A stretch of 64,000 bases of DNA from the NCBI GenBank assembly GCA_963281255.1, contig OY725497.1:4208968-4272967 (forward strand). Reading direction: 5' to 3'. Position 1 is the first letter of the stretch, and each line of letters starts with the position of its first letter. Below, piece after piece: positions 10,234-21,708 of this stretch. Source of the DNA: Aphrocallistes beatrix (Eukaryota; Porifera; Hexactinellida; Sceptrulophora; Aphrocallistidae). Under the pieces are notes generated by a model that saw only the letters and a list, made by a program, of their open reading frames with translations, searched no databases and was not told the origin of the DNA. A program made the translations under genes and the position numbers.

Positions 10234-10662
10234 ATGTCTTGTTTGCTTCTTGCAAGCAAGCGGTTTATAGCAGCTGCCTCGCACCCCCATGTCGCATCAT
10301 TAGATTGCTCTCGAATCCAATTGCGTTGGAAGACTATTGACCCTACAACAGTGGCCTTGAAGAGGTTGCCCAAAATAGAGTTGAATCCCGGAGAAAAGCT
10401 GCCTTTAGAGAACACACAGAAGCTGCACATCCGAGTTTACAAGACCCTGATTGTGAACACAGATGGCTCTTCCTATTATGCAGAAAATCCTATGCCGTAC
10501 CCAATCACTTTCCTCCCGCTAGACCTCAGCAAACTAAGTGAGGAAGAGTTGGAGAAGAGAAGAATGGCACACTTGCCGCCAAAAAAAGTGAATACGGAAT
10601 TGGATGAGGGCTTTTCGGATGAAGAAATGGAGGTTAAAAAGGACTATGAACATCTTGTTTAG
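10234..10662 (+). CDS. MRPL55: Mitochondrial ribosomal protein bL/mL55
   Basis: 142 residues, intronless. An N-terminal basic presequence is followed by the mL55 core: YKTLIVNTDGSSYYAENP, then FLPLDLSKLSEEELEKRR, matching LYPVLLVKQDGSTI and MPIDLDTLSPEERRARL of human MRPL55. mL55 is a metazoan-type component of the mitochondrial large subunit. The C-terminal acidic stretch is longer than in vertebrates. The gene lies just behind CLPP, another mitochondrial gene, and the close same-strand spacing suggests shared expression. Confidence 0.85.
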   Translation: MSCLLLASKRFIAAASHPHVASLDCSRIQLRWKTIDPTTVALKRLPKIELNPGEKLPLENTQKLHIRVYKTLIVNTDGSSYYAENPMPYPITFLPLDLSKLSEEELEKRRMAHLPPKKVNTELDEGFSDEEMEVKKDYEHLV

Positions 10663-11547
10663 CGATCGTTGCAATCATTTATACTAAGTATCTATAATTG
10701 GTCGTTAACTTAAGCCCAGGTGCGCACATCAAGGTCAAAAACGGAACGAAATATACGTATACTATATTATTAAAAAATTCTGTCGACACACCGATAGTTC
10801 AGCTCCAGTAAATTATGAGATGCGAAAATTCAATATTTTTAAACATTAAGAAATGTTCATATTTTAGCCTTCCAAATGTTAAATTTGAAATCTACATGAT
10901 GGAATACGCTATATTAACTGTCGAGATCGAATATCTAGTAAAATATAAATAATTGTCAAAGGTGTTAAATATGATTAACTTTTGTGCCATAATAAATAGC
11001 TATAATTGTTTTGTAAAATCATTTCAGCCAATCAGATTGAAGTTTAGAACATCATCATATTTTTTTTGCATCCATTGAGTTATGTATAAATTCTCTATTA
11101 ACCAATTACAAGCCCGCTTCGCGCACTTGCGTTGCGCGGCTAATAATAAAGTGTCAGATTTAGGGTTGGCCGCTAGCGCTGCTCATGTGTAAGGTGGTGT
11201 GACACCAGATATAGTACTCCGTCCTTTGAATTAAAATAGTCTTATTTAGAATTCTAAAGAAATTAATTATAGAATGGATATCATCATCTGAATCATGTTG
11301 CTTGTATTCTCATGACGCACTTTACAAATAGATAACTCGACCGCCAAATGATAAGTATCTTATATCTCGTACATGGTTTAGACGTATTGAATTGGAAGCA
11401 TTAGTATTGAATTACACATAGGCCATAAAAGGCATGACAATATACTGCGTGATCGTAGGAAGACAACATAGATTGAGAAGTATAAATGATTGTTTCAACT
11501 AGATTTGTATTACAAACCCCTACTTTCTATTCGCTGAAAAGACTTAG
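10663..11547. other. Intergenic spacer, 885 bp
   Basis: Mostly AT-rich with no reading frame of note. A short GC-rich patch with alternating CGCG at about 11109-11141 stands out and may be a remnant of a repeat, but I could not identify it. The remainder probably holds the CNNM promoter. Confidence 0.5.
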
Positions 11548-14500
11548 ATGCGAAAAGCTTTCTTTCGCCAGAACCCGATTTCCAATGTTGTCATTTGGTG
11601 CCTATATCTGAGTTGGTTTTACCCAAGTGACTGTTTCGCGAAAACTCCAACTTTAACCTCATTTCAACCAGACTTGAATGCGAAGTGGGAAAATGAGTTC
11701 TTTCATGTTCCTGTTTCATCGATGAATAACTTCACACTTATTGGCTCCTCTTTCAATGCGAACATGCTTGTATACTTCACCACAAATTCTGAAAACTGCA
11801 CCTCAGCTACTTACCCTGAGCATTCCTTCAGGATGAAGCTACCTTCCTGGTCGAACGGAAGTCAAATTTCGTATTTGGAATTCCGTCTTCCAAACGAATT
11901 CGGCCTTTCGAAGCCCATCTACTTCTGCTTCAACTACAACGAGACTTCACAGTTGGGTTCACACCAAGGATCCAAGCCCTGGGTCACCTTCAAGCTCTAC
12001 GACAACAACGTTGTCCCCTTCCTCCCCCTGTCAGTAGAGATTATATTCATCGTGTGTCTCATATGTCTCTCTGCTTGCTTCTCGGGGCTGAATCTAGGCC
12101 TGATGACACTCAACGTTACTGAGCTCAACATCGTGATCAAATGTGGTAGCAAATGGGAGAAGAGGTTTGCGCGCGTAATCCTCCCCATCCGCAAGCACGG
12201 GAACTACTTGCTCTGCACGCTACTGCTAGGGAACGTGCTCGTGAACAGCGCATTCACCATTTTGTTAAACGATATCACCGAGGGATATATCGCACTCGTC
12301 GCCTCCACCCTGACAATCGTCATATTTGGTGAGATCATCCCTCAGGCGATTTGTAACCGCTACGGACTGCTTGTAGGCGCAGTGACACTCCCCCTGACGG
12401 TCACTTTCCTGATCCTCACATTTCCTCTCTCCTTCCCGATCTCCAAGATCCTAGACTGCATTCTTGGAGAGGAGCTGGGCACTAACTACAAGCGGGAGGA
12501 GCTGTTGGAACTGGTTAGGCAGGACAAAGATAACCTGGAGCAAGACGAGAAGAAAATCATCGCAGGTAAACACACTTAATGTTAATGTCGTACTAGATTG
12601 GACCCTTATTTGAGTTATGCACTAGACAACTAAAATGCCAGCTGTAAAACTACTGAGCATATTCAAACCATTTCCACTATCAATGTTCCAAGTGCAATTA
12701 CGTATATTTATATGGATTAGGTGCCTTGGAGTTCAAAAAGAAAACAGCTGAAGACGTGATGACCCCTATCAACAAGGTTTTCATGCTGGAAATCAAAAGT
12801 ATTCTCGACTTTAAAACCATGATGAAGATAGCGCAGAGCGGACACAGCCGTATTCCTGTGTATGAAGGGAACCTCCGGAACATCATAGGCCTCCTGTTCG
12901 TGAAGGATCTCATATTCCACGACGCAGACGACAAAATCCCTCTCAGTACTATCGTGAAGTTCTATAACCATCAAGTGAAGCAGGTTTACTTCGACACCAC
13001 ACTGGACAAGATCTTGAACGAGTTCAAGACGGGAAAAACTCACCTCGCGATTGTTATCAAGTGAGTGAAAAAAATAAAAAATATGGTACACAGAGTGCTG
13101 GAATGGTTACTCGATCGTCCCTATTGGGACGGGCAGTGAATAGATATGGAATTAAATATTAAACCGACGAGTTATTACTTTTAATTATTACTCCACTTAA
13201 TACGCGTATAGCGTTGATGTGTGAGAACGTATATACAAATTCTGTTCTATCATAGAATAAGCAATTAATTTAATTATTCAAATATTGAGGATGTATAATG
13301 GACGTAAAAAATGATTTCTGCTTTTTATGACTTTTTATTTTCTTTTAGAGTGAACGATTGTGGCGAAGGAGACCCCTTCCATGAGAATCTGGGAGTGATA
13401 ACCTTGGAGGATATTATTGAAGAGATTATTCAGTGTGAAATCGTAGATGAATCTGACAGGTATTTCGACAACAGGTCTTATGCTCCTGTGGAGAGAACTT
13501 CTCTTCCAGACTTTCATGTCTTCCTTGACGCAGACTCAACGACAGGTGCGTTATTACATCCAATTAATGCTAGAGAAGTAGTTGAGCTAATCTCTATAGA
13601 CACTTTACGTACTGATACGCAGCTAATTCCTGCATAGTGACACAAATAACTGGTCGATTAGATAATTTATCAAAGGATTAATTTTCATTTCATAAATTGA
13701 ACGACTGATATTTAAAAATCAGAAATGTAACGATGCAAAATATATACGTATAATTTCATTTTTCATCTCATTTAATTGTATTACCTCTACGTTCCACAAA
13801 ATCTAGTTGGTTCATGCATGTCTCCAAGGACAAACTCCTCATGAGTAGTCTCATTCATATAAGTCACATGGTTTCATCTCACAATATCAAATTAAATATT
13901 ATTCTGACGATAGGCAGTGTCGTAGCATTCTGACTCCGCCAGGAGGAAGTCTTCCCTAATGATCCTATGATCTATCATTATTTAATTTCCGTATCTCAAG
14001 ATTATTATTAGATAAACATGACCACATGAGTTGAAATTACTGTGTTAGACGGTTCTAATTGAAAAAGTGCCGGTGCAAACAATGGAAAATGAAAATAATT
14101 GAGTCTACTCCCTGATTAGCGCCAAGGTTTTCTTTTTCCATAAAAAATCATACCCGGGATAATATCTTAATTAACCCTACTTGGACTTGGGGTACAAAGT
14201 ATAAATAGAAAAATCCCACTTTCATTTTCACTTTCACTTCAACATTCCGAGTCCAAGTAGGGTTTTAAGGATTTACTGTAAGCTTAAAAATAAAAATAAC
14301 ACAATAAACCAAGCAAACTAAGTCAATCCTACTGTTCTACAGTATGCTTCTCAAAGGCTGCATATCACCCTCCAATCAGGATCATAGGTCGATTCTTGGT
14401 CACCGACAAGATGTCCATACCTGCGTGCTGTTTCTTTTTCCGCTTAACTGCAGCACCTATCACCTGGAGCAGTTCTCCCTCGCTCGCCCCGCCCCTGATA

Positions 14501-16694
14501 ATGTCCCTTAGTGACACCTCATTAGCTCCGAACAAGCACACCTTCAAGTTGCCGTCCGCTGTTAACCGTAGCCTGTTGCACGAGTGGCAGAAGTTCTCAC
14601 TCATTGAAGTTATGAACCCAAACTGACCTTTGAACCCGTCCACTCTGTAGGCCTTCGATGTGCTGTTAGTTGGATCTGCCTCTTTTCTAACACTAGGGAA
14701 ATGTTTCTTTATTTGGTCCAGCATGGATATATACGGGACAAATTTATTGCGCGACCACTCATTTCCATCAAAGGGCATAAACTCGATAAAGCGAATATCA
14801 AGAGCTTTATCTTTTGTCAGACCAACGAAATCTTGCAGCTCATCATCGTTTATGTTATTCATCACGACAACGTTTACTTTTACGCTCTTAAACCCCAGTT
14901 CCAGGGCTTTATATATATTTTCTAAAACTCGTGCATGCCCCCTTCTTCTGGAAATGAATTCGAACTTCGCTTCTACCAGAGTGTCCAGACTGATATTCAA
15001 CGCGTCTAATCCGGCCTCCTTTAAATCTTTTAACTTTCTCCCCAGCGTGATTCCGTTTGTAGTCATGCCAATGCTCTCGAGCTTCTCTATCTTGTTCATC
15101 TCCCTCACGATATCAACGAGGTCCCTCCGCACCAGTGGCTCTCCACCTGTTAGCCTGATCTTCCTCACGCCCTGGCTGACGAAGAGCTTAGAGAGCTGCA
15201 CTATCTCCTCACTGGTGAGGATCTGGTCTCTTGGTGAGAGGTCTACCCCCTGCTCAGGCATACAATACTTGCATCGGAGATTACAGCGCTCTGTCAATGA
15301 AATTCTCAAGTAGCTATGACTACGCCCGAAACTGTCCGTTAGAGGTGTTGGTGTGTTAGCAGGGGTCGTAGCCAGAACTCTAGGTTCCTTTCCAAATCCC
15401 CTCTGCGGGTTGATAACAGCACTTTTAACTAGACTCGGGACATAATACCGAATTGTACGGAATAATGGGCAGGCAAACATAACTCAAGCTAGATCTTTTA
15501 AAAATCATAAATGTGTAACTCTCTCATCATGTTACTATTGATCAAGGGTCTTTACCAATTGATTCTAGTATTGCATTCTATTGGTTGCTATGCTCAGATA
15601 TTAAATTCAAAATGTTTACTACAATTTTATCCTAGCAATATCCGCACAACAGAGTTTAGCGGTGTATCTGTACCTGTCCACTTCTGTGGAACCCTTCAAG
15701 CCTCCCTTCCTCACTAAGCGCATCCTCCAGAGGTTGGTTGAGCAGGACATATACTGGTCTATTTCGAAGGAACAAGTTGAAGTCAATAACTATTTCCTGT
15801 ACGAAAAAGGCAAACCCGCTAACTACTTCACCCTTATCCTAGAAGGAAAGTTACAAGTAAGTTTTGGAATGGATCTAGTTAGATTTTGAAGCTCATATTT
15901 AAGAAATAGTTGAAATAGCTCATTTTAGTAATCGTTATGAGAGATGATTTCATGTTGAGATAACAGTTAAGACTGAGGAATCCTTTTATCTAATTAGTCT
16001 TTAGGTAACTGTTGGAAATGATGATTTGCAGTATGAAGCTGGTCCCTTCACTACTTTTGGTACCAAAATTCTTGGTAGATGCACAGAGCTCAGTAAACAG
16101 GATGCACCCAAGATTTCACCGTACATCCCAGATTTCTCCGTGAGACCGCTCACTGACGTGACCCTGCTCTACATCCCATTGCAGCACTACATCGTAGCTG
16201 TCAAGGCTTCCTGTGCTGAGAAGGACGCTTCCTGTGCTGAGAAGGACGCGGATTATTTATTCGAAGAAGTAAGTACCGTTTATTCCAATTTAATATTACA
16301 AGAATACATATTAATTTTTACAAATTCGTTTTAGGAGTGGCAAAAAACTAAAGAGGAGGATCCCATTCGTCCCGCGGACCCATACATCCTGGTCCATCAT
16401 GGTACGGCTATAAACCACAACTCCTCGCCTGAAGGGGGTGACGAGTCCCCGGTTGATCGGCACCCCCCTACCAGACATAGGTACAGACGCCGCGTCTCGA
16501 TAAGGAGCAACGCCAGCAGTCTGGACCTAGGATCCATTCTTGACGTGGAGTCGAACCACCATAAGAACAACAGCAACGAAATGCTGATTAGGCGCATGAA
16601 CAGCTGTCTCAACAGCTCTGACAGTGAAGACGATGACCTGAACATTATTGCCTCGGACAAGAGCCGACTAATCAAGTATATCCCTCCACCCTAA
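11548..16694 (+). CDS. CNNM-family magnesium transporter, 6 exons
   Basis: Exons are 11548-12565, 12721-13060, 13349-13545, 15660-15856, 16005-16268 and 16335-16694, all phase-compatible, giving 791 residues. Order: signal peptide, extracellular domain, DUF21 membrane domain (about 160-340; [14 protein letters not shown] and [10 protein letters not shown]), CBS pair (about 350-500; [37 protein letters not shown]) and a cyclic-nucleotide-binding-like domain (about 520-650; [17 protein letters not shown] and [10 protein letters not shown]). This is the complete layout of CNNM/ancient conserved domain proteins, which export Mg2+ at the plasma membrane. Exon 5 contains a perfect 21-bp tandem duplication. 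Intron 3 (13546-15659) contains MOCS1 in antisense. Confidence 0.92.
14173..14264. repeat. Perfect 15-bp inverted repeat, 62-bp spacer
   Basis: AACCCTACTTGGACT at 14173-14187 recurs as its exact reverse complement at 14250-14264. It lies within CNNM intron 3, just downstream of the MOCS1 stop as MOCS1 is read. It could be a short foldback element or a regulatory hairpin. The spacer contains pyrimidine-rich TTTCA repeats. Confidence 0.7.
14365..15480 (-). CDS. MOCS1: MOCS1A/MoaA radical SAM cyclase, nested in CNNM
   Basis: 371 residues, intronless, entirely inside CNNM intron 3 on the opposite strand. An N-terminal mitochondrial-type leader of about 50 residues is followed by the radical-SAM motif [12 protein letters not shown] (CxxxCxxC) and [12 protein letters not shown]. 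The second cluster motif is [15 protein letters not shown]...CLFG, and the C-terminal Gly-Gly (ILIGG) needed by MOCS1A is present. The enzyme converts GTP to 3',8-cH2GTP, the first step of molybdenum cofactor synthesis. Vertebrate MOCS1 transcripts also encode a MoaC-type MOCS1B part; this frame stops right after the double glycine and no MoaC domain is visible nearby. Confidence 0.93.
   Translation of the reverse strand: MFACPLFRTIRYYVPSLVKSAVINPQRGFGKEPRVLATTPANTPTPLTDSFGRSHSYLRISLTERCNLRCKYCMPEQGVDLSPRDQILTSEEIVQLSKLFVSQGVRKIRLTGGEPLVRRDLVDIVREMNKIEKLESIGMTTNGITLGRKLKDLKEAGLDALNISLDTLVEAKFEFISRRRGHARVLENIYKALELGFKSVKVNVVVMNNINDDELQDFVGLTKDKALDIRFIEFMPFDGNEWSRNKFVPYISMLDQIKKHFPSVRKEADPTNSTSKAYRVDGFKGQFGFITSMSENFCHSCNRLRLTADGNLKVCLFGANEVSLRDIIRGGASEGELLQVIGAAVKRKKKQHAGMDILSVTKNRPMILIGG
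16206..16247 (+). repeat. 21-bp perfect tandem duplication in CNNM exon 5
   Basis: A 21-base unit is present twice in direct succession and encodes ASCAEKD twice. It stays in frame, just after the end of the nucleotide-binding-like domain. It is a candidate length polymorphism. Confidence 0.9.
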
Positions 16695-17222
16695 CTGCTT
16701 ACATTTATTGTTTGTGTGTATATGTATTTTGTCATTTCTTACCCTGGCTAGATTATTCTGATTTGGCGGATGGTAGCTCCATTAGATGGATCATTTCTCA
16801 TCTCTTGCAGAAGTATTGCACACATTTACATCAAACTTGTTGATTTTACTTTCTGTTACAATTTGTTTATATTGAAATGATTAAACCAAATCTGTTTTTA
16901 AATATTGGATGCAAAGTTAGCAGTGTTGTATTCCTTGTACACTTGTATAGTCGGGTTCGTCTTTTTAGCAAGTCAAGTTATAGTTAATTTAGTTCAGCTA
17001 TTAGCTGGCGAATTGAGCTGAATGTGACTTGCTATTCAGCGGACCCAACAATATTACACTCATACAACTCTCAAAGTCCTGAATATATGCGATTAAAACG
17101 AAATTGTTACTGACAAAAAGTGCTATGATTATGTTGTGTGATTGGAAAATTCCGTTTTGATTAACTAGATATACGCACTTAATATTAGATTCTAGAACTA
17201 TCAGCAAACATTAACACAACGA
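16695..17222. other. Intergenic spacer
   Basis: 528 bp between CNNM and SELENOT, AT-rich. I see no frame, RNA or repeat that I can name. The SELENOT promoter is expected here. Confidence 0.6.
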
Positions 17223-19427
17223 ATGAGATTTCTATCACTACTCTTCTTGAGTAGTCTCTACTGCACTCTTTCAACACATTTTAACAGCAATCCCTCAGTA
17301 AACTTTGAACCGGCTGTGTTGAAGATTCTATACTGGTGAGGTAGTTTATTCGCTTCAAATATTTCTACTCGACAAGTTCTATACCTATTTTTTAATACTT
17401 CTACTTATATAGCTATAGCTGAGGCTACAGGAATCTGTTCAATCAATATGAACAGCACCTGAAGGCTAACTTCCCAGATCTGAAGATTGTGGGAGACAAC
17501 TACCCACCTTCAGATCTCCGCATGATGTTGCACACTGTATTCATGGTCGCAAAGTTCACACTTCTCGGGTTGGTTTTAGCAGGTCCGAATGTTTTTGCCA
17601 CATTTGGAAGAAACGCACCTCACTGGTACTTATGGACTCAAGAAAATAAAGTAAGTTGGAGGGTCTTCAGTCATGTATGAATCATTAGCTGTGAAGCTTT
17701 TTATCCGCAATTGGAATGAGAATTTTAGAGATCATCATTAGACCCTTATGTGTCATTCACTAATTCCTTCAATTTATTTTGCAGAGTTTTGAAGAGTTTA
17801 TGGGTTGAAATAATCGTTGTTACATTTCAGTTTCTGAAGAATCGAGCAAATAAATCTTCCAAAAACAATAAAAATTAGTCTTATGTGTTTCCCATTATAT
17901 TAATAAATAAAACAACAACAAAATCTAAGAAATTCTAAAGTTGCTTCTCTTCGCTTTCCATAACCTCCACCAACTCAGAACACCGAATTTTTCATTTTTT
18001 CCTGGCGTTTTGAGATAGAATAGTATCTGTGCTGAGATGAGAGTGAAGAACCCAATCATATAGAGCCATGAGAATTCGAAATGGAAAATAATCGAGGCGA
18101 ACACGAGGTTGTAGAAGTTAGTCGTGATTAGTGACACATTCATCGCAGTAGCGCTCGAGTACTTTATAACTGTGGCCAGTAATGTGACGAACAGAACTGA
18201 AACAATGACATAAGCAAAGATAAATAATACCAAATTTATATTCCAACTTACTGTCAAGATGGCTTCTCTCTCCAGAATGCAAACCTGGGTGCCTGAGATA
18301 AGCACTGCGAATAGCTGGTGCATTCCCAGGAACTCCGCTAAGCCGTACTTTCTCGTCAGAACTTCCGTAGATACGTTGGAAATGCCATAGAAGATACTAG
18401 CCAACAGAACTAAACAGTCTCCAATTAACCTCTTCTGTTCGCTCCCGACTAGCGTTCCAAAAGGGTTCTCATCTTTCACGTCAACCAACAACAGCACTAT
18501 TATTCCAGTCAGCGAGAGTGCTATCCCCATAACGTGCTCGATCTTGTACTTCACGCTGAGAAACAGCGTCGAGGTTAAGGCGGCGCTTACTATGACGAAA
18601 GACTGCAGGAGGTTTACGCTAGTGAGTGTCGTATACTGGAAGGACAGAAGGATGAGATAGGCTGCTTCGGCGTCGAGAAATGCGACGAGAAAATATGCAA
18701 ATCCTCGGTAGAGTAGAGCCCTTCGGAAGCAGCGAGGCTGTCTGGCTAGATTCAGCGTGAATATAGTCGAGAGGGTGAGACTAGTGCAGAAGTACTGAGC
18801 ATTCGGCGCGTGGAAAGGCCCCGGCGGACTTGATTGCAGTATCTGAGTGAACACTGAAGATCCGCTCTGAAGTAGAGCTAACACCTGCCCCAGCGTTAAG
18901 CCAACCAGCAGCCTGTATCTCAGCATTCGAGATGTGATCTGCTTTGCATTATAGCGAAACCCATCCTTGTGATTGTCTGTGTCATTGCTGGGAGATGTGA
19001 GGCTGGTTGCTTCATTTCCTATTTCCTCGACACAATCAGTTTCTGTTGTATTCTCCATTCATTCACTAACTTCAATGTAATTTTTTCAATAATTTAAATG
19101 CATACAAGAATTTATATTCTATTGTTATTTTCTAGATTGTTTCATTAGCCATGGTCTACATAATCGGAGGTCAAATAGAAGGGGCCTTGATTTCAACCGG
19201 AGCATTTGAAGTCTATTACAATGGTATGTAAAAAATTATAGTTATAAGTATGATTCCAAATAAAGAATGATTTTGGCACATGACAATACGTGACATATTT
19301 GTTCATAGATTTCCGTCTCTACTCAGCACTTGAGTCAGGGCAGCCTCCTAAGTTTGAATACATCGCCGGGATGATCAGTAACCAGATTATTCCAAATCCG
19401 AGGAGTCCAACTGGATTCACTGAGTGA
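17223..19427 (+). CDS. SELENOT: Selenoprotein T with in-frame UGA, 4 exons
   Basis: Exons are 17223-17335, 17413-17650, 19136-19223 and 19309-19427, giving 185 residues if TGA 17420-17422 is read as selenocysteine. The splice joins TG|C, giving C38-Y-S-U41, the CxxU redox motif of SELENOT (CVSU in vertebrates), followed by GYRNLFNQYEQHL. Downstream KANFPDLKIVGDNYPPSDL, QENK, STGAFEVYYND and LESGQPPKF match the family to its end. The N-terminus is a signal peptide. SELENOT is an ER-membrane thioredoxin-like oxidoreductase. A SECIS-like structure lies about 115 bp past the stop. Intron 2 (17651-19135) contains an antisense SLC35F gene. Ordinary gene prediction would truncate this gene at the TGA. 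Confidence 0.93.
17925..19058 (-). CDS. SLC35F1/F2-type transporter, nested in SELENOT
   Basis: 377 residues, intronless, on the strand opposite to its host SELENOT and filling most of intron 2. About ten membrane helices span residues 45-350. SLC35F1/2 signatures are present: GQVLALLQSGSSVF, YFLVAFLDAEAAYL, QYTTLTSVNLLQ, and IFYGISNVSTEVLTRKY. The family belongs to the drug/metabolite transporter superfamily. Human SLC35F2 is known to import some small molecules, but physiological substrates of the group are poorly defined. The N-terminal 40 residues are acidic and cytosolic. Its 3' end lies 274 bp from SELENOT exon 2 and its start 77 bp from exon 3. Confidence 0.88.
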   Translation of the reverse strand: MENTTETDCVEEIGNEATSLTSPSNDTDNHKDGFRYNAKQITSRMLRYRLLVGLTLGQVLALLQSGSSVFTQILQSSPPGPFHAPNAQYFCTSLTLSTIFTLNLARQPRCFRRALLYRGFAYFLVAFLDAEAAYLILLSFQYTTLTSVNLLQSFVIVSAALTSTLFLSVKYKIEHVMGIALSLTGIIVLLLVDVKDENPFGTLVGSEQKRLIGDCLVLLASIFYGISNVSTEVLTRKYGLAEFLGMHQLFAVLISGTQVCILEREAILTVSWNINLVLFIFAYVIVSVLFVTLLATVIKYSSATAMNVSLITTNFYNLVFASIIFHFEFSWLYMIGFFTLISAQILFYLKTPGKNEKFGVLSWWRLWKAKRSNFRIS

Positions 19428-20398
<971 letters not shown>

Positions 20399-20516
20399 CA
20401 GCTGTTATTGTCTGAATGATGAGACGCCATACAATTGCAATCATTTATTTTGATAACAATATTTGCACGATACAATTTGCTCATTTCACAGTATTTATAC
20501 TTGCGACTTAGTAGCA

Positions 20517-21503
20517 ATGTCAATAGCGGATCTTCTACCGGAAGTGCCGAGCATCCAATCGGAGGAAGAGTGGAACAAGCTTCTCTCAGAGTGTGAACGA
20601 GTGGTGTGCCACTTCTGGGCGCCCTGGTGCCCACCTTGCCTACAGCTGCAGGAGGTGATGAGGGAGCTGGCGCTGGAGCACCAGGCGGTTGTCAAGTTCG
20701 TGCAGATCGAGGCGGAGCGAGTAGCCCCGGTCTCGATCAGCAACAACATCCTCGCGGTCCCCACCTTCGTCCTCTACAAGCGCGGCGAGGAGTTCAGACG
20801 CGTGGATGGAGCGCACGCAGCCGAGCTCACCAAGAAGGTGGAGGTGTTAGCGGACGCACTTCCCCGCGTGGAGGCAGCTGGACCCAAGCCTAGAGACGTG
20901 AAGGAGGCCTGCAAGTCCCTGATCGAGTCAGCCGACGTGATGCTATTCATGAAGGGATCTGGAGATGACCCCAAGTGCAGGTTCAGCAAGAGGATGGTGG
21001 AAATGCTGAATGAGAAGAGCGTCCACTTCTCCACCTACGACATCCTCCTGGACACAGAGGTGCGGGAGGGGCTGAAAGAGTACTCCAACTGGCCCACGTA
21101 CCCCCAGCTCTACCACAAAGGGGAGCTGTTGGGAGGCGTGGACATTGTGGAGGCGCTCAACAAGTCCGGAGAGTTGGACAACTTGCCAAAGCGTGAGAAG
21201 CTCCAGGACAAGATTAAACGCTTGATCACCTCTCACCGCATCATGCTGTTCATGAAGGGCGACCCTCAGACTCCCGAGTGTAAGTTCAGCCGCGCCACGA
21301 TTGAAATAATGAACGAGACAGAGCTGCCCTACGGTAGCTTCAATATCTTGGGAGACGAGGCGGTGAGACAAGGACTGAAGGAGTATTCGGACTGGCCGAC
21401 TTATCCGCAGCTGTATGTGCGAGGGGAGTTCGTGGGAGGGCTGGACATCCTCCGCTCTCTGAAGGAGACGGGTGAGCTGGAGACAACGCTGAAAGCTAGC
21501 TAG
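20517..21503 (+). CDS. GLRX3: GLRX3/PICOT: thioredoxin plus two monothiol glutaredoxins
   Basis: 328 residues from ATG 20517, intronless. Domain order is a thioredoxin-like domain (about 10-115), then glutaredoxin domains at about 128-225 and 230-325, matching human GLRX3. The thioredoxin site is WCPPC at 37-41, with both cysteines present; human PICOT has a degenerate APxC-type site here. The glutaredoxin sites are unusual: C154-R-F-S and C255-K-F-S in place of the family's CGFS. Flanking family motifs (MLFMKG, NWPTYPQLY/DWPTYPQLY, GELLGGVDI/GEFVGGLDI) are intact. GLRX3 carries [2Fe-2S] clusters and works with BOLA2 in cytosolic iron-sulfur protein assembly. Confidence 0.94.
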   Translation: MSIADLLPEVPSIQSEEEWNKLLSECERVVCHFWAPWCPPCLQLQEVMRELALEHQAVVKFVQIEAERVAPVSISNNILAVPTFVLYKRGEEFRRVDGAHAAELTKKVEVLADALPRVEAAGPKPRDVKEACKSLIESADVMLFMKGSGDDPKCRFSKRMVEMLNEKSVHFSTYDILLDTEVREGLKEYSNWPTYPQLYHKGELLGGVDIVEALNKSGELDNLPKREKLQDKIKRLITSHRIMLFMKGDPQTPECKFSRATIEIMNETELPYGSFNILGDEAVRQGLKEYSDWPTYPQLYVRGEFVGGLDILRSLKETGELETTLKAS

Positions 21504-21708
21504 GGAATGCTATGACAAACTGACATTAAATCCCATATATTCTGATGCAACCTTGTTAAACGCATACTGGTTTGTAAGCTGAGAGAATAGTAGAAATTCC
21601 TAGTCGATCCATTCTGGTTGATAAATAGATTTACTCACTAATGCGATTTTTAATTCAAATTATTGATTTTGTTTGAAAAAAGTGCATCTATTTTTCGTTA
21701 GTGGAATT

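Noticed and set aside
14660..15313. 217-codon plus-strand frame opposite MOCS1
   Set aside because: It is serine- and leucine-rich low complexity, exactly as expected from the reverse complement of MOCS1, and lies within a CNNM intron.
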